A stretch of 64,000 nucleotides of DNA, taken from the NCBI GenBank assembly GCA_016776605.1, contig JADHTB010000017.1:1-64000 (forward strand), in the 5' to 3' direction. Source of the DNA: Alphaproteobacteria bacterium. GTDB taxonomy: Bacteria > Pseudomonadota > Alphaproteobacteria > GCA-2731375. The translations under genes and the position numbers were made by a program. The notes under the pieces were generated by a model. That model ran no database searches. It was not told the DNA's origin and worked only from the letters and a program-made list of their open reading frames with translations. Each line of letters begins with the position of its first letter. Position 1 is the stretch's first letter. This document shows, in pieces, positions 8,581 through 17,730 of this stretch.

Positions 8581-10368
8581 ATGAATTCGGAAAATTTGCC
8601 GCGATGGGATCTGAGCGACCTTTATGCCGGCCCGGCGGCAGCGGAATTAATGGCGGATCTGACCAAAGCCGAAGCGGCCGCGGACCGTTTCGCGGACGAC
8701 TATGACGGCAAGGTCGGGGCGTTATCAGCGCCCGGCCTGGCCCAGGCCATCGTCCGTTATGAACAGGATGAAGATTTATTGGGGCGGATCAGCAGTTATG
8801 CCCAGCTGTACCACGCGGCGGACGTGTCCGACCGGGCGGTTGGCCGCTTCTACCAAACCACCATGGAACGGTTGAGCGAAATCACCTCCAAATTGATCTT
8901 TTTCGCCTTGGAGCTGAACAGGATCGAGGATGACGCCCTTGCTGGCCTACTGGCCGCGGATCCCGGTCTGGCCCGATATGCCCCCTGGCTGCGGGACATC
9001 CGCGCCAGCCGGCCCCATCAACTGGCCGACGCGCAAGAGCGCCTGTTGCATGAAAAGCAGGTCACGGGGCGGGCTGCATGGACACGTTTGTTCGATGAAA
9101 CCATGGCGGACATGCGTTTCCCCTTAGATGGCGAGGAACGCTCGTTGGAACAAACCCTGCATTTGCTGCAGGAGACCGACGGGGCCCAGCGCAAGGCCGC
9201 GGCCAAGGCCCTGGGCGCGGGCTTCAATGACAAAAAGGGCCTGTTTGCCCTGATCACCAACACCTTGGCCAAGGACAAGGAGATCGAGGATAAATGGCGG
9301 CACTTTGCCCGCCCCGACAGTGCGCGGCATCTATCCAATCATGTGGAAGACGCAGTGGTGGATGCCTTGCGCGAGGCGGTGACCGCCGCCTATCCGCGTC
9401 TGTCACACCGTTACTATGCCTTGAAAGCGCGTTGGTTTGGGGTCGAGGCCCTGGACTATTGGGACCGCAACGCGCCCCTGCCCGACGAGGACCAACGCAG
9501 CTTTACCTTCGCCGAGGCCCGGGACGAGGTACTGGCGGCTTATGGGCGGTTTTCACCAACCCTGGCCCAGGTCGGCCAACGCTTTTTCGACAGCGCCTGG
9601 ATCGATGCGCCGGCCAGCCCCGGCAAATCGTCCGGCGCTTTTGCCCATCCCACCGTGCCCTCGGCACATCCCTATTTGCTGTTGAACTATCAGGGCCGGG
9701 TCCGCGATGTCATGACCCTGGCCCACGAACTGGGCCACGGCGTACATCAGGTCCTGGCCGCCGAACAGGGCGCTTTGATGGCGGATACGCCGCTGACCCT
9801 GGCGGAAACCGCCTCGGTGTTCGGCGAGCAATTAACCTTTCGCGCCCTGCTGGAGGCGGAAACATCAGGCCCCCGGCGCCGGGCCATGCTGGCCGGCAAG
9901 ACCGAAGATATGTTGAATACGGTGGTGCGCCAGATCGCCTTTTACGATTTCGAAAGGCGCCTGCATGACGAGCGGCGCCAGGGCGAGATTTCGGTGGAAC
10001 GGATTGGCGAGATCTGGATGGCGGTGCAGGGGGAAAGCCTGGGTCCGGCAATCCGCCTGCACGACGAATATGCCAATTTCTGGTGCTATATTCCCCACTT
10101 CGTGCATTCACCGTTTTATGTGTATGCCTATGCTTTTGGCGATTGCCTGGTGAATTCCCTCTACGCGGTTTATCAAAAGGAGAGCGTCGGGCAAAAGGAT
10201 GGCGCCGGGTTTGCCGATAAGTATCTTGATATGTTGCGCGCCGGGGGTACCCTGCGCCATCGTGAATTGCTGGCGCCATTTGGCCTGGACGCGACCGATC
10301 CCGGTTTCTGGCAACAGGGGTTGGGCGTGATCGAGCGCTTTATCGATGAATTGGAAGAATTGTCCTGA
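8581..10368 (+). CDS. pepF: M3-family oligoendopeptidase F
   Basis: This 595-residue cytosolic zinc metallopeptidase cleaves short peptides. The zinc site HELGH is at residues 382-386, followed about 28 residues later by the third ligand region LAETASVFGEQ. The N-terminal helical region (1-200) and C-terminal helical cap (with ANFWCYIPHFVHSPFYVYAY) match the PepF/M3B layout, and the length is typical. ATG 8581 follows TGGAGTGACGGGTAATC, giving a usable Shine-Dalgarno. The UbiB-family gene starts 10 nt downstream, suggesting one transcript. Confidence 0.94.
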   Translation: MNSENLPRWDLSDLYAGPAAAELMADLTKAEAAADRFADDYDGKVGALSAPGLAQAIVRYEQDEDLLGRISSYAQLYHAADVSDRAVGRFYQTTMERLSEITSKLIFFALELNRIEDDALAGLLAADPGLARYAPWLRDIRASRPHQLADAQERLLHEKQVTGRAAWTRLFDETMADMRFPLDGEERSLEQTLHLLQETDGAQRKAAAKALGAGFNDKKGLFALITNTLAKDKEIEDKWRHFARPDSARHLSNHVEDAVVDALREAVTAAYPRLSHRYYALKARWFGVEALDYWDRNAPLPDEDQRSFTFAEARDEVLAAYGRFSPTLAQVGQRFFDSAWIDAPASPGKSSGAFAHPTVPSAHPYLLLNYQGRVRDVMTLAHELGHGVHQVLAAEQGALMADTPLTLAETASVFGEQLTFRALLEAETSGPRRRAMLAGKTEDMLNTVVRQIAFYDFERRLHDERRQGEISVERIGEIWMAVQGESLGPAIRLHDEYANFWCYIPHFVHSPFYVYAYAFGDCLVNSLYAVYQKESVGQKDGAGFADKYLDMLRAGGTLRHRELLAPFGLDATDPGFWQQGLGVIERFIDELEELS

Positions 10369-10378
10369 TGGTGGATAG

Positions 10379-11737
10379 ATGAGCCGGGATAAAGACCTGG
10401 ACCGCGAGGGCGACAGCCTGGGCGGCCGGGTGCGCCGCTATGCCAAGGTCGGCACCGCGGTGGGCGGTCTGGCGGCGCGTCTGGCGGGCGACCGTATGTT
10501 CGGCATATCCCTTGATCGCCCCGGTCATGCCAAGGATTTAAAGAACGCCCTGGGTGGCCTGAAGGGGCCATTAATGAAGGTCGCGCAAATTCTGGCCACC
10601 ATACCCGAGGCCCTGCCCCAGGAATATGTCGATGAGCTGATCCAATTACAGGCCAACGCCCCGGCTATGGGCTGGCTGTTCGTGAAGCGCCGCATGGCAG
10701 CGGAACTGGGGCCCGATTGGCAGAATTGCTTTGACAACTTTGAACACGAGGCCGCCGCCGCCGCTTCCTTGGGCCAGGTGCACCGCGCCAGCCTGGATGG
10801 CCAGCCGCTGGCCTGCAAACTGCAATATCCCGATATGAATTCGGCGGTGGAAGCGGATCTGGCGCAGTTGAAGCTGATCTTTTCGATCTATGGCCGCTAT
10901 GACCGCACCATCGACACCACCCACGTCCATGCCGAGATTAGCGAGCGCCTGCGCGAAGAACTGGATTATCACCGCGAGGGCCGGCACATGGCCCTGTTTG
11001 CCGAGATTCTGAAGGACCAGCGCCATATCCACGTCCCCACCATTCTGCCGGAACTGTCAACCGGCCGCCTGCTGACCATGAACTGGCTGCAGGGGCAACC
11101 TCTATTGGCGTTCCGCGAGGCCGACCTGGAAACCCGCAACACCGTCGCCCTGAATATGTTCCGGGCCTGGTACGTGCCATTTTATAGCAGCGGCGTGATC
11201 CATGGCGATCCGCATCTGGGAAATTACTCCGTGCGCGAAAATATGGACATCAACCTGCTGGATTTCGGTTGCATTCGGGTATTCGACGGAAAATTCGTCC
11301 AGGGCGTAATCGATCTGTACCGGGCCATCCGCGATGGCGATCAGGCACTGGCCGTGCATGCCTATGAAACCTGGGGCTTCACCGGACTAAGCCACGAGGT
11401 CATCGAGACCCTGAACCTGTGGGCCAACTTCGTCTACGGCCCGTTGCTGGAAGACCGCAGCCGGCGCATACGCGAGGACGCCGCCACCGGTGTTTACGGC
11501 CGCGACGTGGCGGAAAAGGTCCACCGCAGCCTGCGCGAACTGGGCGGGGTGCAGCCGCCACGGGAATTCGTCTTTATGGACCGCGCCGCCATTGGTCTGG
11601 GCGGGGTCTTCATGCATTTGAACGCGGAGGTGAACTGGTACCGCGAATTTCACCAACTGATCGACGACTTCGACCTCGCCAAAATGCGCCGCAAGCAAAG
11701 CCGCCTGCTGAAGAAATTCGACCTGCCCCTGCCCTAA
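10379..11737 (+). CDS. ABC1/AarF/UbiB-family atypical kinase
   Basis: The 452-residue protein belongs to the UbiB/ADCK family, which has a protein-kinase-like fold and ATPase activity and is tied in many organisms to ubiquinone synthesis or lipid handling. Visible marks are a KxGQ-equivalent region near the N-terminus (LMKVAQILATIPEALP), the ALGQ-like nucleotide loop AAASLGQVHRA, the conserved lysine in LACKLQYP, a catalytic-loop-like VIHGDPHLGNYSV and the metal-binding LLDFGCIRVF. The glutamine of KxGQ is shifted or altered here (KVAQ). No ubiquinone genes are adjacent, so a direct role in ubiquinone synthesis is not established. Confidence 0.85.
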   Translation: MSRDKDLDREGDSLGGRVRRYAKVGTAVGGLAARLAGDRMFGISLDRPGHAKDLKNALGGLKGPLMKVAQILATIPEALPQEYVDELIQLQANAPAMGWLFVKRRMAAELGPDWQNCFDNFEHEAAAAASLGQVHRASLDGQPLACKLQYPDMNSAVEADLAQLKLIFSIYGRYDRTIDTTHVHAEISERLREELDYHREGRHMALFAEILKDQRHIHVPTILPELSTGRLLTMNWLQGQPLLAFREADLETRNTVALNMFRAWYVPFYSSGVIHGDPHLGNYSVRENMDINLLDFGCIRVFDGKFVQGVIDLYRAIRDGDQALAVHAYETWGFTGLSHEVIETLNLWANFVYGPLLEDRSRRIREDAATGVYGRDVAEKVHRSLRELGGVQPPREFVFMDRAAIGLGGVFMHLNAEVNWYREFHQLIDDFDLAKMRRKQSRLLKKFDLPLP

Positions 11738-11824
11738 TATCGGCAAAAATGACTTCGCGCGGGCTAATTGGCCAAAAAAGGGTGAAATCCCTGTAAAAAT
11801 ATGCTGTTAGGTTGAAACGATACA

Positions 11825-11852
11825 TTGATTGCCGCGCCCGCTTTGCTATAGT
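11825..11852 (+). promoter_or_regulatory. Candidate sigma-70 promoter for the transhydrogenase operon
   Basis: TTGATT at 11825-11830 and TATAGT at 11847-11852 are separated by 16 nt, a fair match to the housekeeping consensus. It lies in the 287-nt gap before pntAA and would give a leader of about 165 nt. No terminator for the upstream gene is obvious, so some readthrough is possible. This is a pattern match by eye only. Confidence 0.35.
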
Positions 11853-12024
11853 CCGCGCGTTCCGATGGACGCCTTGGCCAAAGGGCTTTGGCGTTCGGTA
11901 TCGGGAACAAACGGGGCGCGCCAACAGACACATCTTACGGTTATCAGGCCGTAACATATGGCATGCTTGATTTGCCTAACCGCCGCCGACCTGGCGGCGC
12001 GGTCTGACCAGTTGGGAAGTGCGA

Positions 12025-13179
12025 ATGAAGATTGCCGTATTAAAGGAACGCCGCGCCGACGAACGGCGGGTAGCGGCAACGCCGGAAACCGTCAAAAAAT
12101 TTACCGCCCTTGGCGCCGAGGTCGTGATCGAGGCTGGAGCCGGTGCCGCGGTCCATATCCAGGACAATGATTTTCAGGCTGCCGGCGCGGCCATCGCGGC
12201 CAACGCCGCCGACGCCCTCGCGGGCGCGGATGTCCTCTTGAAAGTGCGCCGGCCCATTATGCCCGGCGAGGAAGGCCCGGATGAACTGGGGCTCATGCAC
12301 GCCGGCCAAGTCCTGATTGCCATGCTTAATCCTTTGATCCGGCGGGCCGATTGCGACGCCTACGCGGCCGCCGGGATCGACGCCTATGCCATGGAATTGA
12401 TGCCTCGGATCAGCCGGGCGCAAAGCATGGACGTGATGTCGAGCCAAGCCAATCTGGCGGGCTACAAATCGGTGCTGGACGCGACGGAGGAATATGGCCG
12501 CGCTTTGCCCATGATGATGACGGCGGCAGGTACTATTGCGCCGGCCAAGGTGTTCGTCATGGGGGCCGGCGTGGCCGGGTTGCAGGCCATTGCCACGGCC
12601 CGGCGCCTGGGCGCCGTGGTCTCGGCCACCGACGTGCGTCCGGTTGCCAAGGAACAGGTACAAAGCCTGGGCGCCAAATTTGTCATGGTGGAGGATGAAG
12701 AATCCGCCCAGGCCGAGACAGAGGCCGGCTATGCCAAGGAAATGAGCGAGGCGTACAAGAAAAAGCAGGCCGACCTGATTGCCGAAACCATCGCCAAGCA
12801 GGATATCGTTATCTGTACCGCCCTGATCCCAGGCCGGGCGGCGCCCGTGCTGGTGGACGCGGCCATGGTCGCCTCCATGAAGCCTGGTTCGGTGATCGTT
12901 GATCTGGCGGTAGAAAACGGCGGCAATTGCGCTCTGTCGGAAATGGGCCAGGTGATCGATGTGAATGGCGTCAAGATCATCGGCCACGCCAATTTTCCGG
13001 CCCGCCTGGCGGTCGATGCCTCCAACCTGTACGCCCGGAACCTGTTCAATTTTCTGTCACCTCACATCGATGGGGAAACGGGCGCCTTGTCCTTTGATTT
13101 CGAGGACGAGACGGTATCCGGTGTCTGCCTGACCCGGGATGGCGCCGTTATCCATCCGATGTTGAGCGCGAAGGAGTGA
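12025..13179 (+). CDS. pntAA: NAD(P) transhydrogenase subunit alpha part 1 (NAD(H)-binding domain I)
   Basis: The 384-residue soluble subunit binds NAD(H) and works with the membrane subunits to reduce NADP+ using NADH and the proton gradient. It starts MKIAVLKERR and carries the alanine-dehydrogenase/PNT N-terminal domain followed by the Rossmann motif GAGVAGLQAIATA near residue 180. The length matches the R. rubrum PntAA protein. ATG 12025 is preferred over GTG 12019 because GGGAAG at 12014-12019 then sits at normal spacing. pntAB follows after 6 nt and pntB 12 nt later. Confidence 0.96.
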   Translation: MKIAVLKERRADERRVAATPETVKKFTALGAEVVIEAGAGAAVHIQDNDFQAAGAAIAANAADALAGADVLLKVRRPIMPGEEGPDELGLMHAGQVLIAMLNPLIRRADCDAYAAAGIDAYAMELMPRISRAQSMDVMSSQANLAGYKSVLDATEEYGRALPMMMTAAGTIAPAKVFVMGAGVAGLQAIATARRLGAVVSATDVRPVAKEQVQSLGAKFVMVEDEESAQAETEAGYAKEMSEAYKKKQADLIAETIAKQDIVICTALIPGRAAPVLVDAAMVASMKPGSVIVDLAVENGGNCALSEMGQVIDVNGVKIIGHANFPARLAVDASNLYARNLFNFLSPHIDGETGALSFDFEDETVSGVCLTRDGAVIHPMLSAKE

Positions 13180-13185
13180 TAAATT

Positions 13186-13485
13186 ATGGATGTGGCGAGT
13201 AGCATCGATCCCTTCATCTATCGCCTGGCAATTTTCGTGCTGGCGATTTTTGTTGGCTACTATGTGGTCTGGTCGGTCACGGCCGCGTTGCACACGCCCT
13301 TGATGAGCGTGACCAATGCGATCTCTTCGGTCATTATCGTTGGCGCCTTGATTGCCGCCGGGCCGGTGGAGATGTCCTTTTCGAAGATTTTGGGCATCGT
13401 TGCGATTGGTTTGGCCGCGGTGAATATATTCGGCGGTTTCCTCGTCACCCAGCGCATGCTGGCCATGTACAAGAAAAAGCAATAG
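13186..13485 (+). CDS. pntAB: NAD(P) transhydrogenase subunit alpha part 2 (membrane domain II, N-terminal part)
   Basis: This 99-residue protein has three hydrophobic helices: about residues 11-31, 45-65 and 68-88. The sequence VTNAISSVIIVGAL is characteristic of the transhydrogenase proton channel half that is split off in the three-subunit enzymes. It ends in a basic tail (MYKKKQ). The position between pntAA and pntB confirms it. In the two-subunit E. coli enzyme this part is fused to the alpha chain, so the split form here points to an alphaproteobacterial type enzyme. Confidence 0.95.
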   Translation: MDVASSIDPFIYRLAIFVLAIFVGYYVVWSVTAALHTPLMSVTNAISSVIIVGALIAAGPVEMSFSKILGIVAIGLAAVNIFGGFLVTQRMLAMYKKKQ

Positions 13486-13497
13486 GGGCCCGGGATA

Positions 13498-14880
13498 ATG
13501 TCGGCAAACCTGACGGCCCTGGCCTATCTGATCGCCTCGGTCCTGTTCATCATGGCCCTGCGCGGGCTGTCATCACCGGAATCGTCCCGCAGCGGCAATG
13601 TCTATGCCATGATCGGCATGGCCATCGCCGTCATCACCACGGTGATCAACCCCGAAGTGGTCTCTTATGGCTGGATCCTGACCGCCCTGGTGGTTGGCGG
13701 CGCCATTGGCGCCTTTATCGCCCGGCGCATCGCCATGACCGATATGCCGCAACTGGTGGCCGCCTTTCACAGTCTGGTGGGTCTCGCGGCGGTGCTGGTT
13801 GCCGCCGGCGCTTTTTATAATCCCGGCGCCTATGGCATCGCGGACGCTGACGGCGCCCTGAAACTGGCCAGCCGGATCGAAATGAGCATCGGCGTGGTAA
13901 TCGGCGCCATTACGTTTTCCGGCTCCATCATCGCCTTTGGCAAATTGCAGGGTATCGTGACCGGCAACCCGATTACCTTTGCCGGCCAGCACGCTCTGAA
14001 CGCCTTGTTCGGCGCCGCGATTGTCGTGCTTGTCGTGCTGTTTGCCATTGGCCCCGACCCGCAGTGGTTTTGGGCCATGACCGTGCTGGCCTTCGTCCTG
14101 GGCTTTTTGCTGATCATTCCCATCGGCGGCGCCGATATGCCGGTCATCGTCTCCATGCTGAACAGCTATTCCGGCTGGGCTGCCGCCGGTATCGGCTTCA
14201 CCTTGGAGAATACCGCCCTGATCATAACCGGCGCCCTGGTCGGCTCATCCGGCGCCATTCTGTCCTACATCATGTGCAAGGCCATGAACCGCTCGTTCAT
14301 CTCGGTACTATTGGGTGGTTTTGGCGGCGATGCGGCCGCCTCCGGCGCGCGCAGCGACAAGCCCGTAAAGGCCGGCAGCGCGGAAGACGCCGCCTTTATC
14401 ATGAAGAACGCTTCGTCCGTCATCATCGTGCCCGGCTATGGCATGGCCGTGGCCCAGGCCCAGCACGCGGTGCGGGAAATGGGCGATATGTTGAAACAAC
14501 ACGGGGTTAAGGTCACTTACGCCATTCACCCCGTGGCCGGCCGCATGCCCGGCCATATGAACGTGCTGTTGGCCGAGGCCAATGTCTCCTACGACGAAGT
14601 GTTCGAGCTGGAGGAGATCAATTCGAGTTTCGCCAACACCGACGTGGCCTTCGTCATCGGCGCCAACGACGTGACCAACCCCGCTGCCCACGAACCCGGC
14701 AGCCCGATCGCCGGCATGCCCATCCTGGACGTGGACCGGGCGCGCACCTGTCTGTTCGTCAAACGCAGCCTGTCGCCCGGCTATGCCGGCATCGACAACG
14801 AGCTGTTCTACGCCGACAACACCATGATGCTGTTCGCCGACGCCAAAAAGATGGTCGAGGATATCGTCAAGGCGCTGTAG
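13498..14880 (+). CDS. pntB: NAD(P) transhydrogenase subunit beta (membrane domain and NADP(H)-binding domain III)
   Basis: The 460-residue subunit has about nine membrane helices in residues 1-270, followed by the soluble NADP(H)-binding domain. In that domain the loop VPGYGMAVAQAQ (about residues 305-316), MPGHMNVLLAEA and GANDVTNPAA are the expected nucleotide and contact motifs. The enzyme sits in the inner membrane and couples hydride transfer from NADH to NADP+ with proton entry, supplying NADPH for biosynthesis and redox defence. It is the last gene of the operon; no clear terminator hairpin was found in the 76 nt that follow. Confidence 0.96.
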   Translation: MSANLTALAYLIASVLFIMALRGLSSPESSRSGNVYAMIGMAIAVITTVINPEVVSYGWILTALVVGGAIGAFIARRIAMTDMPQLVAAFHSLVGLAAVLVAAGAFYNPGAYGIADADGALKLASRIEMSIGVVIGAITFSGSIIAFGKLQGIVTGNPITFAGQHALNALFGAAIVVLVVLFAIGPDPQWFWAMTVLAFVLGFLLIIPIGGADMPVIVSMLNSYSGWAAAGIGFTLENTALIITGALVGSSGAILSYIMCKAMNRSFISVLLGGFGGDAAASGARSDKPVKAGSAEDAAFIMKNASSVIIVPGYGMAVAQAQHAVREMGDMLKQHGVKVTYAIHPVAGRMPGHMNVLLAEANVSYDEVFELEEINSSFANTDVAFVIGANDVTNPAAHEPGSPIAGMPILDVDRARTCLFVKRSLSPGYAGIDNELFYADNTMMLFADAKKMVEDIVKAL

Positions 14881-14956
14881 TGGCTGCCTTGGACAAAAGT
14901 GATTGCTTCAATTGCTCTATTCTTAAGCGTCCAGGCGCATTTTCTTCGAATGCAGT

Positions 14957-16198
14957 CTAGGCGGTAGCGGCGGAATTATCCGTATCAGTGCCGACCCGGT
15001 TCGCGGGGAACCGCACGGTCACTGTCGTGCCCACATTTTCCTTGCTTTGCAGGTCGAGATAACCGCCGTGGATCTCAACCAAGGCCTTGGTCAACGGCAG
15101 GCCCAGGCCGGTGCCTTCATATTTTTTGCTTAATGCACTATCAATCTGCGCGAACGACGCGAGGGCTTTGGGAATATCCCGGTGGGCAATTCCGATCCCG
15201 GTATCCGCGACCTGGATGACGTAACCGGAATTGGGGTCGCTCCAGGCGCGGATCGTCACCTTGCCACCTGGTTCCGTGAACTTCACGGCGTTACTCAGCA
15301 AATTAGCCATGATCTGTTTGACCTTTCGACTATCCGCCCACAATGCATCGCTATAGCGCTCCGGCTCATAGTCCAGTTCAATATTCTTTTGGTCGGCACG
15401 TTCCTGCACGAGGGTGAGCATGGCACGGATCACATCGGGAACATTAACATCTTCCTCTAACAGTTCCTCCTTGCCACTTTCAATTTTCGAGAGGTCGAGA
15501 ATATCGTTGATCAAGGAAAGCAAAAGACGTGCCGCCGATGTAATGTCCTTGGCATATTCCCGATATTTTAGATTATCGGCGGGGTCCAAAACATCCGAAC
15601 TGATGATCTCGGAGAACCCGATGACCGCGTTGAGCGGGGTGCGAAGCTCGTGGCTGACATTGGCCAGAAAATCAGATTTGGATCTACTGGCGGTCTCGGC
15701 GACGGTCAGCGCTTGCTGGAGGTCGGTTGTCCTCTCCAAAATCTGCTCTTCCAACCGCTCATAAGCCTGCCGCAATTCATCCGCTTCCTGCTGACGCCGG
15801 TCGATATCGGCAATAAGCATCGCTTGCTTAAAATCGAGAATGTCCCGGACGCTGACGAGGCCCAGCACCTCACCATCGTCGACTACGGGAAGATGGCGGA
15901 TTTGATGGGCGCTCATGAGACCGAGTGCGATCTCAATACCGTCCTCGGGACGACACGCGATCACGTTTGTCATCAGCTCTTGCACAGTATTATCCAGCAT
16001 TATGGCGCCGGTTCGCGCCAAGGATTGGACCAAATCACGTTCAGAAATTATACCAGCCAACCGCCCGGCCTGATCGGTCAGCATTATGGCGCCAATGCCC
16101 TCGGCAGCCATCGTGGCGATAAGCTCGGGCATGCCTGTATCGCTGGAAAGGGCGACAATTCTGCCGCGATTGCGATCAAGAATTTCCTGAACGATCAT
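14957..16198 (-). CDS. Cytosolic CBS-domain sensor histidine kinase
   Basis: The 413-residue protein starts with a CBS pair (about 5-125), which in other proteins binds adenine nucleotides. A coiled-coil linker (about 132-170, rich in Q, E, R and L) follows, then a HisKA domain with the phospho-accepting His183 in VSHELRTPLN. An HATPase_c domain contains the N box LLSNAVKF and the G boxes DTGIGI and GTGLGL. There is no membrane segment, so it should sense a cytosolic ligand. It has no adjacent response regulator, making it an orphan kinase. Ligand and target are unknown. A TAGAGCA repeat copy lies 38 nt beyond its stop. Confidence 0.92.
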   Translation of the reverse strand: MIVQEILDRNRGRIVALSSDTGMPELIATMAAEGIGAIMLTDQAGRLAGIISERDLVQSLARTGAIMLDNTVQELMTNVIACRPEDGIEIALGLMSAHQIRHLPVVDDGEVLGLVSVRDILDFKQAMLIADIDRRQQEADELRQAYERLEEQILERTTDLQQALTVAETASRSKSDFLANVSHELRTPLNAVIGFSEIISSDVLDPADNLKYREYAKDITSAARLLLSLINDILDLSKIESGKEELLEEDVNVPDVIRAMLTLVQERADQKNIELDYEPERYSDALWADSRKVKQIMANLLSNAVKFTEPGGKVTIRAWSDPNSGYVIQVADTGIGIAHRDIPKALASFAQIDSALSKKYEGTGLGLPLTKALVEIHGGYLDLQSKENVGTTVTVRFPANRVGTDTDNSAATA

Positions 16199-16472
16199 TC
16201 TTTGAACCTTCGTTCCCTGTTATTCGTTCTGGACAAACATATGCCGTAAATCCACTAAGTAATAATGGCGTTTGTAGTATTATAGGCATGAAAAAATACC
16301 TCGAATTCGTGCAATTAGTGTTAACAATACGCGACAGATGCTTCGGGCATCGGCGGAACTAGGCTGGCGGGATGGCTCAACCCAAGCGCAATTTTTCTTC
16401 CATCTGTCGTCGCAGCGCCATTGTTGCGACGATTGAAGCCGGCATTTGGGAAGCTTTGGAAATTTCGTACAA

Positions 16473-16958
16473 ATGACTGAGACGACAGAAGACCGAGATC
16501 AAAAATTCATGCGCCTGGCCTTAGAACAGGCGCGGAAGAGTTACGATGCAAGTGGGATACCCGTCGGCGCGGTTCTGGTTAAGGACGGTGAAGACGCCCC
16601 GATGGCATCGGGATACAATCAGCGGGTTCAACAGAAAAATCCAATCCTGCATAGCGAGATGGACTGCCTGCAAAACAACGGCAGGCAAAAAAGCTATCGC
16701 GGGACCACGATCTACACCACGCTTAGCCCTTGCATGATGTGTGCGGGAACCATTGTTCAGTTCAAAATCCCCAGTGTCGTCATTGGCCAAAAAGAAGTGC
16801 CCCTGCCCGCCGACAAACCATTTAGGGGAAATATAGATTTCCTGAAGTCCCACGGGGTTGAAGTGCGGCTATTGAATGACCCCGGGTGCGAGGCGTTGTT
16901 TGCGGAATTCCTCGAAAACAACATGGATCTGTGGCTTGAGGATATTGGTGAAGATTAA
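16473..16958 (+). CDS. Cytosine deaminase-like nucleoside/base deaminase (fungal FCY1 type)
   Basis: The 161-residue zinc deaminase has H60-S-E62 and S-P-C87-M-M-C90, the HxE and PCxxC zinc site of the cytidine deaminase fold. The spacing, the segment TTIYTTLSPC and the C-terminus WLEDIGE match, from memory, yeast cytosine deaminase FCY1 (zinc ligands His62, Cys91, Cys94; C-terminus WFEDIGE). It would convert cytosine to uracil for pyrimidine salvage. This is unlike the amidohydrolase-type CodA used by E. coli. ATG 16473 is chosen; a TTG at 16446 would add nine residues of poor similarity. A tRNA or guanine deaminase is a less likely alternative. Confidence 0.82.
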   Translation: MTETTEDRDQKFMRLALEQARKSYDASGIPVGAVLVKDGEDAPMASGYNQRVQQKNPILHSEMDCLQNNGRQKSYRGTTIYTTLSPCMMCAGTIVQFKIPSVVIGQKEVPLPADKPFRGNIDFLKSHGVEVRLLNDPGCEALFAEFLENNMDLWLEDIGED

Positions 16959-17010
16959 AATTGGGAAGACACATGGCAAGGATCAAATCGTGCCCTCGCT
17001 ATGCTGCGGC

Positions 17011-17580
17011 TCAGGCCGGATTTTCCGCCATTGAGGCTTCCATGTGCTGGCGCATTTTGTCCTGGATCATGCGCTCGACCTTTGTTCTCTCTTCAGGTGG
17101 CAGCTGGGCCAGCCCTTCCCTGGTCAAACCCATCGATTGCAGCAAAGCATCGTAATATCTTTCGGCGGGGGTTTTCGCGGCATATTCAAGAAATTCCTCC
17201 GCCGCGTCGGACGAAGTAGCCTGCACGTCCTGTTCCGCCGCACTGCTGGCCTGGAATTCCTGAAGGGCCAAAAGGGCGAACCGATTATCAGTCGACATGG
17301 CCGTAACGGAGGTCAATTGGGACGATGTATTTTTGGCCACCCCTTGATCAGGGCGTACGTCCAGCGTCCCTTGAGTATTCGCTCTCTTGCCATCTTTAGC
17401 GACGGCATCAGCTTCACCCTCCACCGTTGAAGAGGCAGATATTGCCGCCCTAACGTCCGAATAGGCGGCAAATTTTTCCACCATTGTCTGCGCTTGACCT
17501 TGTCCGGCATGTGCCGATCGCGGGCCAAACTGCCCGAACAAGAGCGCATTCATGGGGATTGCAGAGCCTATTGCCGTCAT
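17011..17580 (-). CDS. Hypothetical protein with a conserved acidic/helical C-terminal region
   Basis: The 189-residue protein has a low-complexity, alanine-, serine- and glutamine-rich first half. A well-structured C-terminal part follows (about 125-180), containing EEFLEYAAKTPAERYYDALL and a charged helix ending near MIQDKMRQHM. There is no signal peptide, membrane segment or catalytic motif. Codon use is normal for the window. Similar C-terminal segments occur in uncharacterised alphaproteobacterial proteins, but I know of no function. It converges with the deaminase gene and is monocistronic. Confidence 0.65.
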   Translation of the reverse strand: MTAIGSAIPMNALLFGQFGPRSAHAGQGQAQTMVEKFAAYSDVRAAISASSTVEGEADAVAKDGKRANTQGTLDVRPDQGVAKNTSSQLTSVTAMSTDNRFALLALQEFQASSAAEQDVQATSSDAAEEFLEYAAKTPAERYYDALLQSMGLTREGLAQLPPEERTKVERMIQDKMRQHMEASMAENPA

Positions 17581-17730
17581 AGCTAACCTCGGGCCATCAA
17601 ATCAGAAACATTCGTCCTCCCCTGCTTACGTGCAACAAACATGCCAATGGCACCGGTTGCGTCACCGGCCATCTCAACATATCGTCTCTGCCGGAGCCAC
17701 GCGGCCAACCTTTAGGAAATGGAGCAGTAA

